Shown here piece after piece: positions 37,001 through 47,618 of a stretch of 64,000 nt of DNA (position 1 is its first letter; each line of letters begins with the position of its first letter). The notes below the pieces were generated by a model that was given only the letters and a program-made list of their open reading frames with translations, was not told where the DNA came from and made no database searches. Origin of the DNA: Rhynchosporium graminicola (lineage: Eukaryota; Ascomycota; Leotiomycetes; Helotiales; Ploettnerulaceae). The position numbers and the translations under genes were made by a program. The DNA lies in contig FJUW01000034.1 in the NCBI GenBank assembly GCA_900074885.1, positions 410,796 to 474,795 on the forward strand, read 5' to 3'.

Positions 37001-37656
37001 TTAGGAGGTATTAAGTAAGCGAGGCTAAGCGAAAGTGATAGAACACTTGAAAGTTATAGAAGAAGCGAAAGTCGAAATCGAAATCTGAAGAAGCTAAAAG
37101 ATTAAAGAGAGTCGGATATCTTAGTTAAGTAGATATAAGGAGTATTAAATTAAAGGTCCTAGTAGAGGGAGGTCGATTCTGCCGAGGGGGATAAATTATA
37201 CCGGGGTATAGGGATTACGAGTCGAATTCCGGCAATTTCCGCTAGAGTAATAAGCTACTTCGTCTTAGCCTAAAAGTAAGGTTTTTCGCTATTAGAGCTG
37301 CTTTCGGAAGGTTAAAGTCGAGTGAGGGGATAATGAATTTTCAGGGCTTTAAGGGAAGTTTCTACTTAAAATTCGTCTGTTATAACCCTATGTAAGGGAG
37401 GTAATTCGAGTATCCGAGAGTAACTCGTAAAACTAGTGCTTCTAAGTGTCGATTATACCTAAATCTCTAGCTATCTAAGAGATCTCCGGAATCTTGGCTC
37501 TTTTGAAAGCCTAACTGTCGAATCAGAGCCGAAACTATATTAAAGTAAAGATAATAGAACACTTAATAAAGAGGTCAAAGAGTTCGTCTATAATCGAACT
37601 TTCTGGGTGAGATATTTTTTAATACCATCTCCGGCAGTCTTGATCTTTCTGTTTAA

Positions 37657-37860
37657 TATAACGATATAAGGGCTCTAGATAGTATACGAGCAGGAATAAA
37701 ATAAGTAGGGAGGTTAAGAACGATCCTTATATAGTCTAGTACGAAGGAAACAGCAAGATATAGAGCTCTGAAGGAGTCTGCACCTCTATATATACAAGGA
37801 GGGTATGCCTAAGGCACTGATACTAGCCCGTATCTGCCACGTTTACTATGCGCCGTCACA
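37657..37860 (-). repeat. TE9 LTR, right copy (5' LTR) with primer-binding region
   Basis: This is the 204-bp direct repeat of 35689-35892. Immediately inside it (37656 leftward, minus strand) is TTAAACAGAAAGATCAAGAC followed by TGCCGGAGATGG. This equals the TE3 primer-binding region at 19512 onward apart from C/T, G/A and one T/A change. Confidence 0.88.
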
Positions 37861-39477
37861 CTAACTACCTTAGAATACTACTAGAGGAGTCTACTTCGTA
37901 TACTCTAGAGTAAGATGAAAGAGCTGAACGCTCTATACGTACGATTATCGAGAAGGTACGTATAAGTATAGTAGATCAGAATATACCTGACTATATATAG
38001 CCGGAGATTCTACTCGCTTATATATATATCGTCAACTTTACTTCTACTTCTAAAGTAGAAGGGAAGACTCTTTTTAAGTGCTTCTAGGACGATATTAAGC
38101 TAGGGGTGAACTATACTCCCTCTATTAAGTATCTCTATGTATTAGGATATCCTGTCTTTATACTGATTAATAAGGAGAAGAGAGTCTAGAGCTATAAGGT
38201 AGCTCTTAGAGCTAAAAAGAGTATTCTGATAAGATTTGAAGGTTATAATATCTATAGATGCCTAGTTAATAGAAAAGTAGTTCGTACCTCTTATCTACGG
38301 TTTGATAAAGACAGCTTAGTTATAGAACCTCACGAAGAAGACGCTATAACTATACTTTAAACTAAAGGTGATTCTATCGATACTTTGAGCTAAAATCAAG
38401 ACGCCGAGGTTACTAGTACTACTACTCCTGATATAAGTATAGTCTCGGAAGATGAAGTCGATAGTAGTACAGATACCGAATCTATAATTAAGAACGAAGT
38501 TCCAGCACTAGAAGTCGATATCCCGGAGTAAGTTACTATATAAAAGAAGCGTAGTAGGCCTCCTGGATCTAAGAACTATATACTGGAGTACGACCCTAGG
38601 GCTATACGATCTGGCCGTAATAATCCGACTCTAAATTCGACGCCTAAGGTAATACCCGAACTAAATAATAGCTACTCCTATGTAATTTCACTACTTAAAG
38701 AAGTACTAGAGAGTACTAGTTAGTATCGACTTGCTTTCTATATAGCTTAAGAAGAGTCTCTATTCTTAGATAATCCGATTACTTTAGATCAGGCTATAAA
38801 GAGAGCTAATTAGCCAGAATAGAAGAAGGCTATTATTAAGGAGTACTAATCTCTTAAGGAGAAGTCGACTTAGAAGACTATAAGTCACTCAAATATGCTA
38901 AAAGGGTGCAGAGTACTAGGTTCTCGTCTAGTTTTCAAGACTAAGAGAGATATAGATAATAAAATCGATAAATATAAGGTTAGATTTATAGTTTAAGGTT
39001 ATACGTAACGATTTAGTTACGATTACGATCAGATATATATCGGAGTTTATAAATCTTCTACTTAGAAGATAGGCTTAGTAGTTATAGCGAAGTACGACTT
39101 AGAAGTCGAATAGTTTAATATAGTAATAGTATTCTTATATAGTAAAGCAGATACCCAGATATAAATTAAATTGCAACTATTTTATAGATAATTTAGGCGT
39201 AGACTTATAGACGAGGAATATATACTCTTACTAAAGGCTCTATATAGTCTGAAGCAATCTCCACGCCTCTAGCAAGAGATACTATATAAGGAGTTCGGTA
39301 TTATCGACTTTATACCTTTATAAATTAATAATTACGTATATATCAACTGAGAAACTAGAATAATTATCGTTACTTATATCAACGATTTTCTAGTTATCTT
39401 AAAGGCTGGAATAGCTCTTAAAGAGCTTAAGAAGAAGATTCTTATTATATTCGATATTCTACTAGCTGGACTAGAGA

Positions 39478-39625
39478 TTCTAGCTACTTATATAGCTATG
39501 TGAGCTCTCTAGAATATTCTATACTACGTAATACAGAACTCCATAGAAGAAGACACGTATACCGTAGAATCATACTACGTCAGTAGAAACCTCTAGAAGT
39601 ACGATATACGTACTAGAGAGGATCA
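39478..39625 (-). repeat. TE10a: inverted partial copy of the TE7 repeat
   Basis: This is the reverse complement of about 32370-32520, including CTCTCTAGAATATTCTATAC and the CTCCATAGAAGAAGACACG block. At the left joint the TE8 sequence and the repeat share AGAGATTCTAGCT, so the breakpoint lies in a microhomology. Confidence 0.75.
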
Positions 39626-39629
39626 ACTA

Positions 39630-40989
39630 ATTGAAATTATTAAGGAACTTATTTAAAGGATAAGCTTTTTACTTGATCTTATTTAGTTAGTTTATAGCTT
39701 TCTACTAGTAATAAGGGTTACGAAAAGTAATAGCTATCTATTAGAATAGCTTCTTAATTATTAACTACTCTTATCTCTAAGCGAAGCTTATCTAAGGGTA
39801 AATTCGTCCTATAGCTTTACTTAAGAGATAGCTAAACGTATACTATATCCTTTCTTTCTTATTACTAATAGTAGTAGTATCGATCTCTAGCTTCGCTCGT
39901 AAGATACTCTCGAATTAGAAGTATAAGACTAAGTTAATACTATCGAACTTTTCGGGTTTTAGTATATATTACTTAGTTATTATAAGTAGTTCCGGGGTTA
40001 TCGATCGTATTATATCGATAGAAGTTAGTACTACTAGTAGTACTAGTAGTATATTTCGTTATACTTCTATATCTTCGATCCTATTAGTTAGAGTAGCGGT
40101 TATATTTACGTATTATACTACTAGTTTAGTAACTTATTATCTTTATGCCTCGAAGGCATCTAGTAGCTACTAAGAAAGCTATTCTTCTGCTATAGTAAAC
40201 TATATATTCTAGTATTATTATAGTCGCTACTTATGTAATAGTCGTATGAATAGCCGGACTTATTATACGTAGTCCGAGGCGTCTATTCGTTATAATTATA
40301 AGTAAGGTAACCGGATCTACTATATATAGTCCGAGGCGTCTATCTTCGTATTATAGGTATACGTATAGTAATAGTAAGGCTAGGGTATTAGCTTTCTTAT
40401 ATACGCGTATTATCTACTGCTCGAAAGCAGATCCTCCTTTATTTAATTAAGAATATTAAGCGTAAGTAAAGTAGCCGGATCTATCGTATATAGTCCGAGG
40501 TATCTATCTCTGTATTATAAGTATACGTATAGTAATAGTAAGGCTAGGGTACTAGCTTTCTTACGCATGCGTAAGTAAGGCAGCCGGATCTACTATATAT
40601 AGTCCGAGGCGTCTATCTCTATATCGTAGGTATACGTATAGTAATAGTAAGGCCAGGGTACTAGCTTTCTTACGTACGCGTATTATCCACTGCTCGAAAG
40701 CAGATCCTCCTTCGTTTAATTAAGAATATTAGGAAAGAGTTAATTCTAATATTAGGAAAGAGTTAATTCTAATATCACGGGGCGGATATAAAGTATTTAG
40801 TATAAAAGCTTATCTATATTATAAGGAGAATTAACTAAGGAGAGAAGGGAGGCATAGGAGTCTCCCTTCGAAGAAAAGGTAATGCTACGGCCGCTAGTGG
40901 CAGTGGTATCGGTACACGTATGACCATAAGTCAGGTACTAGCGTAGACGCCTCAGGCGTCGAGCATACTAACGGGTGCAACCCGTTACA
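39630..40989 (-). repeat. TE10b: truncated TE1-family fragment (5' LTR, leader, start of gag)
   Basis: It matches 11490-12846 of TE1 along its whole length, including the leader tandem repeats, and ends in a 217-bp LTR (40773-40989). There is no second LTR and no target duplication. The pol-side end joins TE10a directly. A 23-24 bp tandem duplication (AGGAAAGAGTTAATTCTAAT unit) precedes the LTR at about 40732-40772. Confidence 0.85.
40773..40989 (-). repeat. TE1-family LTR in TE10b
   Basis: This third copy of the 217-bp LTR keeps more unmutated CpG and CpA sites than the copies at 225 and 12630. Confidence 0.88.
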
Positions 40990-41930
40990 AACAGCTTTAT
41001 AGTAGTCTATAATACCTAGCTTATACTCGCTGGGATATACTATACTACTACTCTATATTATCATCATTTCTAATAAATCTATCACCTTAACACCTTACGA
41101 GCGCTAAAAGAGTACTTGTATGCTTATAAGATACGAAGCACTACGTTGCGACTTACGGAAGAGACGTTACTAATAGAGAAAAGATGAAATTAAAAGGGTT
41201 CTATAACTCTAATTAGGCCGGTGGCCGAATTAATAGAGTATTATATACTAGAGTCTGTTTCTTCCTTACAGGAGGTGTTTTCTTAGCTATTTCAAAGCGA
41301 TAGACTACTATAGCTCTAGCCTCTACGGAAGCAGAGTATATAGCTATATGCGCCTTTACTAGAGAAGCATCATAGATACGCTAAGTACTAAAGGAGCTAG
41401 GCTACAGTAAGCCAGACTCTAGGAGTATAGAGATATAGTATAATAATCAGGGAGCTTTATCTCTATCAGAGAACCCTGAATTACAATAGTATACTAAGTA
41501 TATCGATATCAAATTCTATTACCTTCGCTAGGAGGTCGCTAGAGGTTATTTAGACCCTTAGTATATACTCTTAAAAGAGAACGCGGCAGACGGTTTCACT
41601 AAACTATTTAGCCTATAAGACCTTAAGGCCTTTATAGTAATACTGAATATAACTATTTTACACTTAGAATAAAGGGTATAGATATTAATTAAGAAGGCTA
41701 ACTATCTTAAAGAAATTACACAACTTATAGTTTATCTAGTTTATATGATATCGAGGCATAGTTCTAGTCTCCAGAGGTATTACTATACGTACGTATACAA
41801 TAGTATAATCAACTAATTACAGAAGAAATTAGATCACTCGTACCTATAGAAGTTACCGATTTTATAGTATCTCTACAGAAGGGTATATTACGAGGATATA
41901 AGTCTTAGTAGAGATCAGGTGATTATAATC

Positions 41931-42282
41931 ACGTGCATAGTCCGTGCGGATATTCCTAGATAATACCTTTAGTTATCTCTCCATAGTAATTAGTACTACA
42001 ATACAACCAACATCATTCAACTACTCTATGCCTTACTCTCAAGATCAACGTAGCCCTGCGATAAAAACTACTTCTACGGAAAAGATGAGTAAGTTGACTA
42101 TTAACGCAGACCAAGTTATTACGATCAATAACTCTGTTGCGGATCGGGAAAAGTGCAAGTTACGACAAAGGCCGACCCGATAGGCGATACCCAGTCCCGC
42201 TAGCTATTCCGGAGGTAATTATACCGGAATTTATTTGCTCGCTTACGTTTATGTATGCATTAGCAGTTAATAAGTCTTATAG
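41931..42282. other. Transition from AT-rich to GC-balanced sequence
   Basis: Composition changes from TpA-saturated to normal over this stretch. An open frame from 41944 to 42183 spans the joint but has no recognisable domain, and its 5' half is transposon-like. I see no supported gene here. Sequence from about 42185 could belong to the broken gene candidate that follows. Confidence 0.4.
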
Positions 42283-42648
42283 GGTCGGAGAAAACTTCCT
42301 CGGAGGAAAGATAAGATTGTTCTGTGGACGTTGTTGCAGACTAGGACTTTGAGGGGGCAAGAGGCATATGACATCGTCAACGGATTATGGTTCGCGTGTG
42401 AGGATCTGCTTCGAGGCTCTTTCATTCGAGATGTGAGATTGTTCGCTCATTCGTTGCAAGAGCGAGAACCAGTTGGTATGGGAGTACAAGATAAGGCGCT
42501 TAACTAGGTGAGAGCGAATGGGGAAAGCGAACATACACGACCAAGCATAGTAGACATGATTGTGGAAGGGGACAAAAGATTCCTATTCCTCACCGCTCCT
42601 TTCTTGGAAGGGCTGGGATCAGCTACCCCCTGGGCGGATATTTCCTAA
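42283..42648 (+). pseudogene. Gene-like frame with one internal stop, unknown family
   Basis: One plus-strand frame is open for 74 codons (42283-42504), meets a TAG at 42505-42507, and stays open for 46 more codons to a TAA at 42646. Its composition is protein-like, with EAYDIVNGLWFACEDLLRG near 42361-42417 and IVDMIVEGDKRFLFLTAPF further on. A possible 3' splice site (CTTATAG) directly precedes 42283, and a GTGAGA donor-like site directly follows the TAG. It may be an exon of a decayed gene. No family was recognised. Confidence 0.3.
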
Positions 42649-45269
42649 TGTTATGCTCAGGTTTGAAGATGTTTCCCAGTGCAGGTGCGGTTGGTAGGCC
42701 CATTAGCCTTTGAAGTCGCAGCATTCCTAAGCCCAGTCCTGTTCCGACTCGATTTCGGTCTTTGGGGGCTCGCATGGTGTCCTATTGTAGCTGAGCAGGC
42801 CTTGTACATGCGTTCCTGCAAATGAAACGGGGCAAAAGGGTAGACTTCTGGATGTTAATGTTCGGCTATTTAAGCGAAGCCCCTAATCGCTAAGCGAGAA
42901 GGGTGCAGTTTGGCTTGAACCTACCCTAGCTTCAGACCCATCACTTAATGAAGCTCGTTGCTTCTCGGACAATAGAAAAATTCTTACTCCCGGAGGTTAT
43001 CTTGGGGAAATGAGGTTGAACAGTGGAGGAGTTTGAGGTAGAGTTGAATAGTACGTAAATGGTTAAAGTATAATGTAAAAGAATGCTGACAAAGACAGTA
43101 GGCTTACTGAATGCTCCTTCCTATGTATATTTTTCAGGAACAGTGCTAATGAAAGCAGCTACGATAGATACCCTCTATTACCCTTAACGACGTCGCTTCT
43201 TACCTGAATAATCTATACTAGAGTCCTAAATAGCTCTAACTCTTAGCAGCTCGAGGTCTACCTTTAGAATATTCTTTACGCCTTTACTTTACGTATATCT
43301 AATTTTAGCTTATCGATTTTGACTAAAGTATATACTAGCTAGCCTTATTAGAGTCGCCCATTATTCCTACCTTTGCCTAATTTAATCTCTCTATAGATTA
43401 CGTCTATACGAGCTTTGAATCTTATTAGTCCTGGGATGCAGGGGTAGTGACTAGTCATCTTGCCTTCCATTTGCTGTTCTCTGGCTTGCCCGCTTCCCTG
43501 AGCAGCTTAGAGCCGTACATTTCTCATTGCATTTGGGCGGTATCGGAAATATTTGCCGAAACGTCGATTAGCCTCGCCAGATATCCATGGACGAGTAGCT
43601 TTTATTACCATATTTCGGGTGACATCGTTGTACATCTAGATGCACGTCTCCTATGGATATATGATACACAGTATAAACATTTGTGAACTTGGCAAGAAAG
43701 GACCCTAAATACAATTTTCACGTCAGTATATCTCTATATAGTAATCCCCACTAGATTTACAGATACAGGCATCCAAGAGAACATTGGTTTGGGAAATTGG
43801 CCATAAAGAGTACGTATAGGATATTTTACATATGGATGAAGAGTCTGATGATAGCTGGACACGAAATTGCCCAGATTGATGAGTGAGCAATTCAATTCAA
43901 CACGAGATCCGACACAACTTACGTGTGCGAAAAAATATGACAGCAAAGTCGATGCCAACTAGAAATATGAGACCATGATGTTCAAATGGAACCACTGCTT
44001 GACTCTGACACTCCTAGACTTTTGAAATGCGCGTCAGCAACTGCAACCTTGCCGAAACAACCTAGTTTGGTGAGATCTATCCGGGGCGTCTAAGCTTATA
44101 TATCCATGAAGTAAGATGATTTTAAGTGGCGGCGTGATGATGCGCAGAGGTCTCGGAGACTCGGTCTCGCTGAGTTTTTTCCACTGATATTTTTAGCTTG
44201 ATATGATGAAAATGTAGTAGGCCAGAGGGAAAGATTGAAATGTCCTCCGTAGGTCCGCTTCATTAATTGTAGTCCGCTGGAGTCTGCGAAAGTTGGGAAC
44301 TATCCCGCGGGAATATGTTAGAGAAGATATAAGACCAGATGAAGAGTTCGAAGCGAACAAATTCCATCCGATGATATGAGGGAAGTTAAAGAAACCTTTC
44401 TATTAACGTAAAATGTTCCAATGACCTTAGATCACTACTTTACGATATGTTTCCGATTCGTAATATCAATTCTTAGTACATTCGTCTCACAAGACTTCGA
44501 ATTCGAAGAAGGTGAGGTGTTTTGAGTGGAATTCTGAAAGCGATAATCAATCTTTGTAGGAGATAGAAACACAATATGACGTGATTTAAACAGGTCGACG
44601 CGTTTCACTACGAAAAACTCATGAGACTGTTGACTCCTCCAACCACACCTCTTGCCTATCACAAACAGACAGTGGAAACTCTAGATGACATGCGGTCTGT
44701 AATTCTTCTACTTGAATGATCTATCAAATTCCCCTGAATATTCAGTAGCGGGTGTGGGAGCTAGCTTTCCTGGAGCGTGTTTGATCGAAATTTACACACG
44801 GCCTCGTAAGTATTCATGATTTCACTGAGACACAGATATCGTCTGGCATTACTAAGCGATTGCCCCCGGTGGGATAATTTCGAAGAAAGAGTGGGCTATT
44901 GATGAGGACCACATCAACGCGAGTGCGAGAACAATTACCGCCTTTCCGTTGAACATCTCGCATGTGTGCCATCACCCTCGAAGAGCATTCTAGCGTCTGC
45001 TGGGCCTCTTCCTAAGTATTTGATATGCGAACCTGCTCGTAATAGGGCATTCTCTACATTAGTGACAGAATGCGCCATTTACACAATGCGGAGTGCTTGA
45101 AGACGATTGAAGCCGCGGTGGGGCTCGGAAAGCTCGATAATAATATCAATTATGAGGATACTGGGTCTGGAACCGCGAAAAGACATCACGATCAAAGCTA
45201 AGGGTTCAAGAGATTTTATCATTTGGCGATGGTTCTAGAATTGAGAGTTTAACACCTCCCTATTGTTAT
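42649..45269. other. Intergenic sequence with a small RIP-affected scrap
   Basis: Base composition is balanced and no frame looks protein-like over a useful length. At about 43150-43430 the sequence turns into TpA-rich, transposon-like DNA (for example AGTATATACTAGCTAGC) and back again. This is probably a short remnant of an element. Short open frames at 43447-43686 and 44435-44662 have no recognisable features. Confidence 0.4.
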
Positions 45270-46560
45270 CAAGGCAGGCTTCTTTCGAGACGACAACGAG
45301 TCCTGGGACGAAGTCGATGAAAGAGCCTGGTTAAGGAATAGTGACAACGAGGCTGATGTTTTGCATGAAACTTAGCAGAGGAGGCTCGAATCCGGGATAA
45401 AAGTCAGAGCAATATCCTCAGTGGACGGTGATGACCAGATCCCCGATAGCTCTTTTACTGCCATTTCGTCCTTGATCGAGAGTCGAGACCTTTTAATGCC
45501 GCGCTAGCAGGAGATATTACTTCTTCCGATACAAGTAATTGCTTCGCCCGGTTTCGTTCTACGCAGCATGCTATCCGTCTGCAAGATACAATGGATGCGT
45601 ACACGGAGGAAAATGATTGATTGAGTTTCTTACATCACGAGAAGCCCTTCTATACATACATGGAAGCAGTGTCTGTTTGTTCTTGACACTTTGTCTGTCA
45701 TCTGAAATGAGTTCATCATATGACTATATTCAGCAAGCAAGGGAAGAAGATGCAGATGATGAGACCGAAGATGATGATTGATGCCGAAATTGAAGCTGAA
45801 GCCGATACCGGAGTTTTCGGGAGGAATTTGACAGCCCATCGGGAACTTATATCACACATATCTGATTTGTTATTTGAGCAGGTGATCAGTGGGGTTGTGC
45901 GGACGGATCTTGAGGCGTTCCGATCCAAGGTTAGCTATCCTACTCTTAAATCAGCATATAAGGACATCATATGACGAAGGATCCTTGTTGCGAGTCTGTA
46001 TCAAAGTTTTCAGCCCGATATCTCGAGAACGACGATCAGAATTCTTACCCTTTGGTAAAAATTACAAGCCAACCTCCTTCCATTGGAAAAAAGAAACAAA
46101 TTAGGGACCGGGGAAAGTGAGCTAGCATTGTTAGACTTTGGGCCCATTGCAGGGCAACCTCTTTGGATAAACAATCATCTCGCTCGTCCTGAAGATCAGA
46201 TATGTATTGGCACTAGCTTCTTGGCCGATTTTGATGGTGTGATCCATCTACATCTGCAATATTTTGAAAAGGTTAAGGACCCGACTTTCAAAGCCTATGT
46301 TGACTGGGCAAAGCTGGAGTCGTCCCAGACTGAGCTTGGCACTCTTTGGGCGTACTGGCTAGTGTTGCTTCTTGCACGACTGGAAAGATGTTGACGAACG
46401 CCATCACTTGGAGGTAAACCGGTGACGCCAAGGGTTACACTAAGAGTTCGAGGAGAGTAGAACTCATTTGTTGACGAGAAGTATGCTATCGTCCAGGAAG
46501 TTATTTCGATCGCACGAGAAAGGCTATCGCATTACCATATGAAGTATACATGCCTTAATG
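45270..46560 (+). pseudogene. Run of protein-like frames with stops and shifts, unknown family
   Basis: Several plus-strand segments look coding but change frame. From 45275 (FFRDDNESWDEVDERAWLRN) there are two TAG stops that could be mutated CAG. A short acidic N-terminus starts at an ATG near 45707 (MSSSYDYIQQAREEDADDE) and shifts into the frame containing AEIEAEADTGVFGRN and LLFEQVISGVVRTDLEAF up to about 45974. A third segment, 46115-46394, has DFGPIAGQPLWINNHLAR. A further open piece, EKYAIVQEVISIARERLSH, lies near 46470-46530. They could be remains of one or two genes. No domain was recognised. Confidence 0.25.
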
Positions 46561-47265
46561 CAACGATTTGAACTGATCAGGGTGTATGAGAGCTGTTGAT
46601 ACTTGACGACTTAATCGACTCCTCGCAACTGACTTACGACAACGCTTTCCAAGTTCTCCTTGAACCACAAGGTCTATCTCAATAAATAGAAGAATGACCA
46701 TTGAACAAGCTAGAATATTTCTTGATGTTTCTGAGCTGCGAAGCTGCGCATCCCTCATTTTCAACGTTAGAGAATTTTACTTTTCTGAAGGCCAATCAAT
46801 TATAAGAAAAAATCCGATCGGCGATCGACCACTATCTTGATACTCTCATATATGCCCAATACTAATGGCTGAACAACGCATTTGATTTGGAGCGAGTATA
46901 AGACTTATTGCCTGACCTTAAGATGTCCCCTAAAGCCCCTCATCATGCCAGTCAAAAGTTACTCCCTCAAGTAGTCAGGATAGCTAGGCCATCCCGCAAT
47001 CCCAAACTATAAATTTCATGAAACAATTTTGGAACTTCACTTGACTTTAGTAGCACTGTTACTAATTTTCTACATGACTTTGTTCTGGATTACCTTCAGG
47101 GTTATTGACCTGGCGCTCCTATCTTTGTTGAGGTAATGTCAGCTTCGCCCGCATCGCCTCCTATTCGAAGATCGATAAAAATTCCCCCCTCCCCCCAATC
47201 CCCCCACATAACATTCATTCTTCTGTCTTCGAAATAATTGCTAGACTCTCGTGGGGGTAGTCGAA
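46561..47265. other. Intergenic, no gene seen
   Basis: There is no convincing coding frame on either strand. A pyrimidine-rich stretch with long C runs (about 47185-47210, CCCCCCTCCCCCCAATCCCC) lies just upstream of the next candidate and is the only notable feature. Confidence 0.4.
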
Positions 47266-47618
47266 ATGAAGATAAGCTTTACTTTTTGCAACCACTACTG
47301 TACATAAATGCGCAGAAACCTTATCTTTGCAGATCCCGGGATTTACCCAGAGCCGCATCATCCAGTCGAACGACATCAACTTCTACGGATGCACCGAAGG
47401 GTGTACCGGAACCTTGGAAAACCCTCCTTACCATGGCTCTGGGACCGAGGCCTTGCTACGAGGTCGATATTTCTTTTTCGAGCTGTAATTGTCGTACACT
47501 TTCACCATCCAATGTGCAGATTTCCTGCATCTCCGTTCAAGATACATGCAGAGCTCTGACTGGTGCGTTAGCCCGCGTGGTATGTCTCAGCTTCATTGGA
47601 ACGAGGTCTTCTAATTAA
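47266..47618 (+). pseudogene. Possible small cysteine-rich protein with two apparent frameshifts
   Basis: The ATG at 47266 opens MKISFTF. If one T of the run at 47283-47287 and one base near 47454 are treated as extra, a single frame runs to the TAA at 47616-47618 (117 codons including stop). It includes FYGCTEGCTGTLENPPYHG, a CYEVDISFSSCN block and two later cysteines. A short cysteine-rich secreted-type protein is one reading. The first 25 residues are only weakly hydrophobic, so a signal peptide is doubtful. Alternatively a short intron ends at the CTTTGCAG before 47332. No family was recognised. Confidence 0.22.

Larger units (their letters stand above)
35689..37860 (-). mobile_element. 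TE9: gag-only (non-autonomous) LTR retrotransposon in TE8 integrase
   Basis: This 2172-bp element has 204-bp LTRs (35689-35892 and 37657-37860) and a perfect target duplication, CTAAC (35684-35688 and 37861-37865). The internal 1764 bp read on the minus strand as a gag protein with a zinc knuckle. No protease, RT or integrase motif is present and there is no room for them. The primer-binding region next to the right LTR matches that of TE3 base for base except for RIP-type changes and one other difference. The LTR shares the TE3 TATA/R region. It is likely mobilised in trans by the TE3 family. Confidence 0.85.
34200..41650 (+). pseudogene. TE8 gag-pol (degraded Copia polyprotein, in three segments)
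   Basis: The protease shows LFDTGAIEHISND near 34850-34890, the Copia DTGA...HI pattern. Integrase shows IHIDIVYLKPKG near 35449-35485. RT shows KGCRVLGSRLVFKTKRD near 38905-38955, LLKALYSLKQSPR near 39230-39275 and a YIND-type active site near 39378. RNase H shows STEAEYIAL-like spacing near 41310-41350 and a terminal TKPL-like block near 41590. It differs clearly from the TE4/TE5 family in RT sequence. Confidence 0.72.
34152..41930 (+). mobile_element. TE8: Ty1/Copia relic that received TE3, TE9 and TE10
   Basis: A plus-strand Copia polyprotein can be followed in pieces: gag and protease (34200-35250), integrase (35400-35688 and 37861-38250), RT (38880-39480) and RNase H (41170-41650). TE9 separates the integrase halves, and the composite TE10 separates RT from RNase H. 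TE3 lies at the left end (see 12847-13036). Its own LTRs could not be matched. The right boundary is set where AT-rich composition ends, about 41.9 kb. Confidence 0.75.

Noticed and set aside
45370..45400. TCGAATCC motif resembling a tRNA T-loop
   Set aside because: No matching acceptor stem, D-arm or anticodon arm could be folded around it.
43734..46104. Several 60-75 codon frames on both strands of the gene island
   Set aside because: They overlap each other in different frames and lack domain or splice support. Only those with protein-like segments were kept as low-confidence candidates.
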